From the NCBI GenBank assembly GCA_028822675.1, contig JAPKDE010000052.1, forward strand, positions 1 to 12,414: 12,414 nucleotides of DNA. The letters are read 5' to 3'. The notes below the pieces were generated by a model. It saw only the letters and a list, made by a program, of their open reading frames with translations, did not search any database and was not told where the DNA came from. This DNA comes from Dehalococcoidia bacterium. GTDB lineage: Bacteria > Chloroflexota > Dehalococcoidia > UBA3495. The position numbers and the translations under genes are program-made. Below are positions 7,447-12,414 of the stretch, one piece after another (positions within the stretch are counted from its first letter, which is position 1; the number at the start of each line of letters is the position of its first letter).

Positions 7447-7538
7447 TAATAATTCAAATAAAAATTGTTGACTTTTAGCACAACTACTAGCCAATCTAAG
7501 GGCAAAAGATTACTCAAGTAAACGAAACTGGAGAGAAG

Positions 7539-8387
7539 ATGATGAACGTTGGAACATCGGTACCCCTACCGGCCTATACCATCGACCCGGCATTCATGGC
7601 CAAGAAGGCTGAAGACTTGGGTTTCGAATCCATTTGGTACGCCGAACACGCGGCCGTGCCGGTCCACAGCGACAGTCCTTTCCCGGCCACTGGGGGAGAG
7701 ATTCCCTGGACTTACTCCCATTTCACCGACCCATACATAGCCCTGGCCCGCGCCTCTGCTGTCACCACCAAGATCAAGCTGGGCACCGGCATCACCCTGG
7801 TCCCAGAGCGCAACCCGCTGCTGCTGGCCAAGGAGATTGCCACCCTGGACCGCTACAGCGGAGGCCGTTTCCAGTTTGGAATCGGTACCGGCTGGCTCCG
7901 GGAAGAGACCGAGTTGATGGGCGGCGACTTTGATCACCGGTGGACTCAGACCCGAGAAGCCATCGAAGTAATGAAAGAACTCTGGACCAAGGAAGAGGCA
8001 GAATACCACGGCCGGTACTTCGACTTTCCCTTGGTTAAGTCATACCCCAAACCCGTGCAGACTCCCTATCCGCCCATCATCCTAGGCGGGATGGCCAAGA
8101 ACGTACTGCGCCGAGTCATTGCCCACGCTGACGGCTGGATGCCCAACCGGATAACACCGGCAGAGGTGGAAGAAAGCCGCAAGAAGCTGGACGCCATGGC
8201 CGTCGAAGCGGGCCGCGATCCCAAGTCGATCACCATCACGGTCTACGGACAACTGCCGCAGAACGACATTGTTCAACCCCTGCTAAACGCGGGCGCTGAC
8301 CGCGTGGTGGTACGCCCGGAGCACGTGGAAACCGAAAAGGAAATGGGCGATCAACTGGAGCGCATGGCCGAAGCAGTATTCAAATAG
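7539..8387 (+). CDS. LLM-class F420-dependent oxidoreductase (luciferase-like)
   Basis: A 282-residue TIM-barrel flavin/F420 oxidoreductase. Family signs are KKAEDLGFESIWYAEH (22-37), the strand LGTGITLVPERNPLLLAKE (81-99), LDRYSGGRFQFGIGTGW (103-119) and YPPIILGG near residue 180. These fit the TIGR03619-like subgroup, which uses coenzyme F420 (or FMN) to oxidise or reduce small organic substrates; the substrate is not readable. Two ATGs stand in tandem. GGAG (7530-7533) is 5 nt before the first and 8 nt before the second (7542), so the true protein may be one residue shorter. The 92-base gap upstream is AT-rich with a TTGACT (7468-7473) but no convincing -10, so the gene may have its own promoter or continue the upstream transcript. 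No clear terminator follows; repeat copy 2 begins almost at once. Confidence 0.9.
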   Translation: MMNVGTSVPLPAYTIDPAFMAKKAEDLGFESIWYAEHAAVPVHSDSPFPATGGEIPWTYSHFTDPYIALARASAVTTKIKLGTGITLVPERNPLLLAKEIATLDRYSGGRFQFGIGTGWLREETELMGGDFDHRWTQTREAIEVMKELWTKEEAEYHGRYFDFPLVKSYPKPVQTPYPPIILGGMAKNVLRRVIAHADGWMPNRITPAEVEESRKKLDAMAVEAGRDPKSITITVYGQLPQNDIVQPLLNAGADRVVVRPEHVETEKEMGDQLERMAEAVFK

Positions 8388-8396
8388 GTCATTTAA

Positions 8397-8790
8397 TGGT
8401 TTAACAACGAAAGCAGATGGTTCGACAGGTCCGATAAATCGAGAATCTCGACCTTGGTCGGAGCTCACCACGAACGGATGGAGTGAGCCTGTGGTTGCAG
8501 AGATTGCGCTTGAAGTCATTGCTACCTTACCTGTCATCCCTGCCCATCTCTTCATTGCTGCCCTCACCGTCATTCCTACGAAAGCAGGAATCCAGAATGG
8601 CCGTCGGTTAAACGGTGTCTGAGGCGTGATACATGGATTCCCGCCTTCGAGGGAAAGACAGCTGAGGGCCACGGTTATGGTGGCCAATAATTAGGGCTCC
8701 TCTAAACCGCTCGTCCTGAGCCCGTCGAAGGATGCGCATCAGTCAGACCTGAGCCGCCACCCGTCATTTCTGCGAAGGCAGGAACCCAGG
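8397..8790. repeat. Composite inverted-repeat island, copy 2 (direct orientation to copy 1)
   Basis: It shares the order of modules with copy 1: left arm 8419-8477 with nested segment, hairpin unit 8569-8595, centre, hairpin unit 8632-8659, right arm 8706-8732 in the short form, then TGCGCATCAGTCAGACCTGA (8733-8752) and a third hairpin unit at 8763-8789 (TTTCTGCGAAGGCAGGAA). Two uninterrupted matches of about 24-25 nt to copy 1 lie around 8420-8443 and 8625-8649. Between the left arm and the first hairpin it has about 90 nt where copy 1 has about 23, so one copy has gained or lost sequence. Confidence 0.75.
8430..8463. repeat. Nested 34-nt palindromic segment in left arm, copy 2
   Basis: It is nearly identical to 601-633: TCCGATAAATCGAGAATCTC followed by GACCTTGGTCGGAG, in the same position between TTCGACAGG and CTCA. 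It differs by one substitution in the palindromic core (A for C at 8445) and by CCTTGG against CTTTG. Confidence 0.65.
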
Positions 8791-8842
8791 ATAGTGCTGG
8801 TAAAAGAAATTCTAGGCAACGTAAGCAAGAAGGATCATGAAC

Positions 8843-10216
8843 ATGGACCGGACGACTGAAATGCTGGCATCCTACGCCTGCCGACTCAGCTTTGAGGAAC
8901 TGGACGACAAGACAGTCCACCAGGTGAAACGTACCCTGGTGGATACGATGGGCTGCGCCATGGGCGGATTCGTTTCCGAGCCAGCCAAGATTGCCCGGGG
9001 CATGGCTTCAACCATCACCAGCACCACACCGGCGCGGGTGTTCGGCACTGACGTCTACACCTCGCCAGACATGGCAGCCTTCGCCAACGGTGTTATGGTC
9101 CGGTATCTAGACTGCAACGATTCCTACTTCTCCCCCGGCGGTGGACACCCTTCTGACATGATCACCGCCGTGCTGGCATTGGCCGACCCTATGCTGTCCG
9201 ACGGACGCACCATCGTGACCGCCATTGCGCTGGCCTATGAGGTCTTCTGCCGCCTGTCTGACCAGGTAGTCATCGGTGACCTAGGTTGGGACCAAGGCAT
9301 TTTCAGTGTGGTTGGCGCCGCGTGTGGCGCGGGTAAGATTCTTGGCCTGGACCAGGAGCAGATGAGCAACGCCATATCCCTAGCCATCACCCCGTCTCTC
9401 CCCTTGGCAGTTACCAGAAGCGGAGAGCTATCCATGTGGAAAGGCTGCGCCACCGCAGCATCGTCCCGCTCGGCTGTGTTCGCTGCCCTGCTGGCCGCAG
9501 AGGGCATGCAGGGGCCAGGAGAGCCCTTTGATGGCAAACGGGGACTCTGGGAGCAGGCCGTGGGCAAGCCAGTGGAGATAATTGACTTCCCCATGGGCGG
9601 CAGCCGAAAAGCAGACGACCCGTTCCGAATCAACCAGACCATCGTCAAGAGTTATCCCTCTCAGATACACACCCAAGCCCCCATTGGGCTGGCCCTGGAG
9701 CTGGGCAAAAAAGTGGCGTTGGCGGATATAAAATCGATCCACATCGACACCTATCACACTGCCGCCAGCACCGCTTCCAGCGAACCTGAGAAATGGGATC
9801 CCAAGACCAGGGAGACCGCCGACCATAGCATCCCCTTCCTTGTGGCAGCAGCCTTACAAGAAGGTGCAGTAACTCCGGGAACCTTCACACCGCAGGGCAT
9901 CGCCGACGCCACCAAACGCGCGACGATGGCCAAGATGACACTGAGTGAAGACGCCGAGTTCACGGCAAACTTCCCCGACCAGTACAACTGCCGAATCACG
10001 GTCACCGACCAAGCAGGCGAAGTCCACACCGCTCACACCGCCTACTCCAAAGGCCACAAGAACAACCCGCTATATGACATTGAGCTGGAATGGAAGTTCC
10101 GCAGTTTTGCCTCCGGAGTGCTTTCAGACATGCAATGCGACCAGGTCTTGTCGGCCCTCTGGGCCTTTGATGAAGCCACCGACATGGACGATCTATTCGA
10201 CGGACTGGTTATCTAG
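8843..10216 (+). CDS. MmgE/PrpD family protein
   Basis: A 457-residue protein of the MmgE/PrpD fold, which includes 2-methylcitrate dehydratase and cis-aconitate decarboxylase. Start choice: AGAAGGA (8828-8834) is 8 nt from the ATG at 8843 but only 2 nt from the ATG at 8837, so the inner ATG is preferred. Visible family signs are the N-terminal helices with VDTMGCAMGG (~33-42), the active-site region YLDCNDSY followed by GGGHPSD (~88-105), the glycine/alanine-rich helix VVGAACGAGKILG, and MWKGCATAASSRSAVFAALLA further on. The length is normal for the family. Many members in environmental genomes act on unknown substrates, and the absence of prpB/prpC neighbours argues against a methylcitrate operon. 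It is followed after 6 nt by the SirB1-like gene, so the two are probably cotranscribed. The family is certain; the reaction is not. Confidence 0.9.
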   Translation: MDRTTEMLASYACRLSFEELDDKTVHQVKRTLVDTMGCAMGGFVSEPAKIARGMASTITSTTPARVFGTDVYTSPDMAAFANGVMVRYLDCNDSYFSPGGGHPSDMITAVLALADPMLSDGRTIVTAIALAYEVFCRLSDQVVIGDLGWDQGIFSVVGAACGAGKILGLDQEQMSNAISLAITPSLPLAVTRSGELSMWKGCATAASSRSAVFAALLAAEGMQGPGEPFDGKRGLWEQAVGKPVEIIDFPMGGSRKADDPFRINQTIVKSYPSQIHTQAPIGLALELGKKVALADIKSIHIDTYHTAASTASSEPEKWDPKTRETADHSIPFLVAAALQEGAVTPGTFTPQGIADATKRATMAKMTLSEDAEFTANFPDQYNCRITVTDQAGEVHTAHTAYSKGHKNNPLYDIELEWKFRSFASGVLSDMQCDQVLSALWAFDEATDMDDLFDGLVI

Positions 10217-10222
10217 AGAACC

Positions 10223-11065
10223 ATGACTACCAATTCCGGATTCAGGTCCATGTTCACAGATTTAGTCCAAAAACCCGAAGAGGATATTCAGTTAGACCGG
10301 GCTGCCCTCTACCTAGCCGGTGAAGAGTACCCGGAGCTTGATGTTCCCTCTCACCTGGCCCAGCTAGACGCGTTTGCCACCCAGGTCTCGGCCAGAGTGA
10401 ACTACGAGGCAACACCCTCAGAACTGTCCCACGCCATTGCAGGGTACCTATTTACAGAGGTGGGATTCCACGGCAATTCAGGGGAGTATTACAGCCCGGA
10501 CAACAGCTTCTTGAACCGTGTAATGGAAACCCATACCGGAATACCCATCACCCTGTCGTTACTGTTCCTTGAGGTAGCTCGCCGCCTTGAGCTGCGGTGT
10601 TCCGGCGTCGGACTGCCCGGTCACTTTATCGTCAGCTTGGACGAGTCAGGAGAGTACTTAGACCCGTTCAATGCCGGAGTTAACCTCTCCGCAGCAGACT
10701 GCCGCACGCTGGTCCAAAAGATGTCTGGCGGACACTTGGAGTGGACCGATGAATTCTTGGTTCCCTGTACCAAATACGACATCCTCTTCCGAATGTTGAA
10801 CAACCTGAAAAGTGTCTACATGCAGAGCAAAGGGTTCGACAAGGCAGTTGGTGTGATTGAGCGAATGGAGATTGTCAGTCCGGGGTTGCCGTCGCTCTAC
10901 CAGGAAAAAGCCTGGTGCCACGCGCAGCAGCACGAGTACCGCCTGGCCATTGGGGCGCTGGAGAGCTACTTGGAACACGCCCAAAACGCTGGAAGCTTGG
11001 CAGACACCAAGCAGGTGAAAGACCAGATCAACGGACTTTGGATTTCTCTAAGTAGGTTGAACTGA
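10223..11065 (+). CDS. SirB1-type transglutaminase-like/TPR protein
   Basis: A 280-residue protein, ATG 6 nt after the PrpD-family stop and without a strong ribosome site, as expected for coupled translation. Residues ~45-165 resemble the Transglut_core2 domain of SirB1-like proteins: LNRVMETHTGIPITLSLLFL (97-116), then GLPGHFIVSL with His134 and YLDPFN with Asp147. There is no cysteine in the GIPITLS segment where a transglutaminase nucleophile would be expected; from memory this segment is usual for the family, so enzymatic activity should not be assumed. Residues ~190-255 form TPR-like helices (FDKAVGVIERMEIVSPG, then EYRLAIGALESYLEHA), matching the family's C-terminal TPR. The cellular role of SirB1-type proteins is poorly defined. 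It is probably cytosolic, and a functional link to the PrpD protein is not evident beyond co-orientation. Confidence 0.85.
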   Translation: MTTNSGFRSMFTDLVQKPEEDIQLDRAALYLAGEEYPELDVPSHLAQLDAFATQVSARVNYEATPSELSHAIAGYLFTEVGFHGNSGEYYSPDNSFLNRVMETHTGIPITLSLLFLEVARRLELRCSGVGLPGHFIVSLDESGEYLDPFNAGVNLSAADCRTLVQKMSGGHLEWTDEFLVPCTKYDILFRMLNNLKSVYMQSKGFDKAVGVIERMEIVSPGLPSLYQEKAWCHAQQHEYRLAIGALESYLEHAQNAGSLADTKQVKDQINGLWISLSRLN

Positions 11066-11138
11066 TTTTGCCAGTTGAGCCCAATAGCGAGTCTGTCCGA
11101 AATTTTGGCCGGGAATCCATTAGAGAATATGCGCCGTA

Positions 11139-11144
11139 TATAAT
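11139..11144 (+). promoter_or_regulatory. Consensus -10 element upstream of the sigma/anti-sigma operon
   Basis: A perfect TATAAT lies 51 nt before the GTG start, inside the only AT-rich stretch of the 130-base gap. At 17 bp upstream the sequence is TCCATT, a poor -35. Transcription would begin near 11151, giving a short leader that contains the hairpin at 11172-11187. Confidence 0.35.
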
Positions 11145-11171
11145 TACAGACATGAAACGCATGTCTAACGT

Positions 11172-11187
11172 CCGGGAACGGACCCGG
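11172..11187 (+). promoter_or_regulatory. Leader hairpin touching the sigma-factor ribosome site
   Basis: CCGGG (11172-11176) can pair with CCCGG (11183-11187) across a 6-nt loop. The 3' side overlaps the start of the GGGGA ribosome site (11186-11190) that lies 5 nt before the GTG. It might limit translation. A five-pair stem is short, so this is a possibility only. Confidence 0.25.
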
Positions 11188-11195
11188 GGAAACCA

Positions 11196-11771
11196 GTGGT
11201 CGACTACGAATCGCTAGACGACCATCAGTTGATGCAGCGGATAACCCAGGTGGACAAGGATGCCCTTGAGGCCTTGTACACCAGGTACCATACTCCGGTG
11301 TATTCCCTGGCAATGTTCATGCTCAAGCAGCCAGCCCTGGCTGAAGAGGTCACCCAGGACATCTTCTTGAACATCTGGTTGAAAGCGTCCAGCTTCAATG
11401 CAGAACGCGGCCAACCCCGTGGCTGGATTATGAGTGTGGCCCACCATAAGATCATTGATCTGATCAGGTCCAGGCGGCGGGCGATTATTAACACTGACCC
11501 GGCCGACTACGAAACACTGGATCTACTTCCGGACGGAGGCGTGTCCACCGAGTCTCAGATGGAACACACATTGGAGCGGGAACGCATCATGCGTGCCCTA
11601 AAGACCATCCCGGATTCCCAGCGAGAAGTAATTATGCTGGCCTACTTTGGGGGGTTATCCCAATCTGAGATGGCTGAGAAATTAGACCAGCCACTGGGCA
11701 CAATCAAGACCAGGGTACGCTTGGCGATGCAGAAGCTGCGTACGGTATTGGAAAACGATGGCTACGAATAA
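11196..11771 (+). CDS. ECF-type RNA polymerase sigma factor
   Basis: A 191-residue sigma-70 family protein with only regions 2 and 4, the ECF layout. Region 2 spans ~22-95, including LAEEVTQDIFLNIWLKA (48-64) and RGWIMSVAHHKIIDLIRSRR (75-94), the core-binding and -10-recognition helices. Region 4 spans ~128-182 with PDSQREVIMLAYFGGLSQ and the helix-turn-helix EMAEKLDQPLGTIKTRV. The GTG start is chosen because GGGGA (11186-11190) lies 5 nt upstream and region 2 would be cut by later starts. The next gene overlaps its end by 14 nt and encodes a membrane anti-sigma factor, so the sigma factor is presumably held inactive at the membrane until a signal arrives. The sequence resembles the SigK/RskA-type ECF groups. 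No C-terminal extension is present. Confidence 0.93.
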   Translation: MVDYESLDDHQLMQRITQVDKDALEALYTRYHTPVYSLAMFMLKQPALAEEVTQDIFLNIWLKASSFNAERGQPRGWIMSVAHHKIIDLIRSRRRAIINTDPADYETLDLLPDGGVSTESQMEHTLERERIMRALKTIPDSQREVIMLAYFGGLSQSEMAEKLDQPLGTIKTRVRLAMQKLRTVLENDGYE

Positions 11772-12414
11772 TTCAAATAATCTCGGCAGGTCGGCCCATC
11801 CAGATGACCTGATGGAGCTGTTCGCTCTGGACGCTCTCGACTTAGATGAAGAGCAACGCGTTCAAGACCACCTTGACGGCTGTGATCCGTGTAGCGACAT
11901 AGTGGACCAATACCACGGCACTGCCGCCGAATTGGCCCGGTCGGTCATCACCCATGAGCCACCCGCCGCTCTCCGGGCCCAAGTGATGCAGGCAATCTCT
12001 CGAGAGGAACCGCCCGACCCGGTCGTGCCGGACCCGCAGTTGGTACCATCTTTTGGCGACCGCCTAATCGATAGCAGGCTAATTCGAATGCTGGTACCCC
12101 TGGCAGCATCCGCCGCCATGGTACTGGTCGTTCTAGCCGTGACCATGAATGTGCGCATCTCCAACCAAGTAGACGACCTGAAAGACGAGAACGCCAATCT
12201 CCAAGCGAGCCTCAGCTCAAACGTCGCCACCATGACCGCCCAGATCAGCGCAGCCAACGTGGCCGACACTGCTGTAATGGACCGGGTGCTGAAACTACAA
12301 CAGGCCAGTTACGAGTTGGCCCAGCCGGACAACATGTCACTGGAGCTGTTCCCCCCGTCCTCCAATAGCCGTTCCCAGGGTATCTTGCTGGTGAGTCATG
12401 ACGGCAGGCGGGGC
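11758..12414 (+). CDS. Membrane anti-sigma factor, RskA-like, 3' end outside window
   Basis: The frame runs from ATG 11758 to the last base with no stop (219 codons seen), overlapping the sigma gene by 14 nt. A GGA 7 nt before the ATG can serve as ribosome site. Residues ~14-60 form an anti-sigma zinc-finger domain: DHLDGCDPC gives H-x3-C-x2-C with His38, Cys42 and Cys45. A proline-rich linker (~83-97) leads to one membrane helix at ~111-130 (MLVPLAASAAMVLVVLAVTM). After that come a polar, coiled-coil-like stretch (~134-165, QVDDLKDENANLQASLSS) and the start of an extracytoplasmic RskA-type C-terminal domain (ELFPPSS...GILLVSHDG). The N-terminal part should bind the ECF sigma factor in the cytosol, with release by proteolysis or a conformational signal. 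What it senses outside cannot be told. Confidence 0.9.
   Translation, partial: MATNNSNNLGRSAHPDDLMELFALDALDLDEEQRVQDHLDGCDPCSDIVDQYHGTAAELARSVITHEPPAALRAQVMQAISREEPPDPVVPDPQLVPSFGDRLIDSRLIRMLVPLAASAAMVLVVLAVTMNVRISNQVDDLKDENANLQASLSSNVATMTAQISAANVADTAVMDRVLKLQQASYELAQPDNMSLELFPPSSNSRSQGILLVSHDGRRG

Larger units (their letters stand above)
8388..8842. other. Non-coding region occupied by repeat island copy 2
   Basis: Almost the whole of this 455-base gap is repeat-derived sequence (8397-8790), followed by about 50 unique bases leading into the MmgE/PrpD gene. Open frames here, including a 134-codon minus-strand one, translate hairpin repeats (WIPAFVGM-type peptides) and run into the neighbouring gene. 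I see no convincing promoter or RNA gene. Confidence 0.7.

Noticed and set aside
8283..8687. 134-codon minus-strand frame between the oxidoreductase and MmgE/PrpD genes
   Set aside because: It translates the hairpin repeats (FWIPAFVGM-type peptide) and overlaps the end of a real gene. Such peptides are artefacts of the intergenic repeat.
11163..11168. GTCTAA as an ECF-type -10, suggesting autoregulation of the sigma operon
   Set aside because: No GGAAC-like -35 lies 15-18 bp upstream; the only GGAAC is downstream of it.

Overview
The window suggests an uncultured member of the Chloroflexota, most likely a SAR202-type or other Dehalococcoidia lineage. This is an inference from gene content: a ThDP enzyme, an Abhydrolase_10-type hydrolase, a luciferase-like F420 oxidoreductase and an MmgE/PrpD protein lie together in a moderately GC-rich genome with short hairpin repeats between genes. 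There is no rRNA or tRNA to confirm it. All genes are on the + strand, and both ends of the window cut through a gene.

Layout. (1) 3-485: C-terminal part of an acetolactate-synthase-like ThDP enzyme, then a terminator-like hairpin. (2) 486-1139: non-coding, holding a composite inverted-repeat island and a candidate promoter. (3) 1140-5472: a two-gene unit of a 1212-residue CHAT-STAND-TPR protein and a 225-residue uncharacterised protein. An Abhydrolase_10-type hydrolase follows only 3 nt later (5476-7446). (4) 7539-8387: an LLM-class F420-dependent oxidoreductase. (5) 8388-8842: a second copy of the repeat island. (6) 8843-11065: an MmgE/PrpD protein and a SirB1-type transglutaminase-like/TPR protein, 6 nt apart. 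(7) 11196 to the end: an ECF sigma factor overlapping a membrane anti-sigma factor with a zinc-binding motif; the anti-sigma gene is still open at base 12414.

The most interesting part is the CHAT-STAND-TPR protein. Its domain order is that of a signal-responsive STAND switch: caspase-like domain, NTPase with a good Walker A, winged helix, then seven 40-residue TPRs. However, both residues expected to form the CHAT His/Cys dyad look replaced (Phe226 and Ser267). It may therefore be a pseudo-protease, and its output could run through the partner protein or even the co-transcribed hydrolase.

The block carrying this module (about 908-8396) is bracketed by two directly oriented copies of a 340-390 nt composite repeat. 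Three of the repeat arms contain a nested 33-34 nt palindromic segment that is absent from other, otherwise similar arms. This looks like an occupied/empty-site pattern for a very small element. The remaining metabolic genes look like ordinary catabolic paralogues whose exact substrates cannot be read from sequence.
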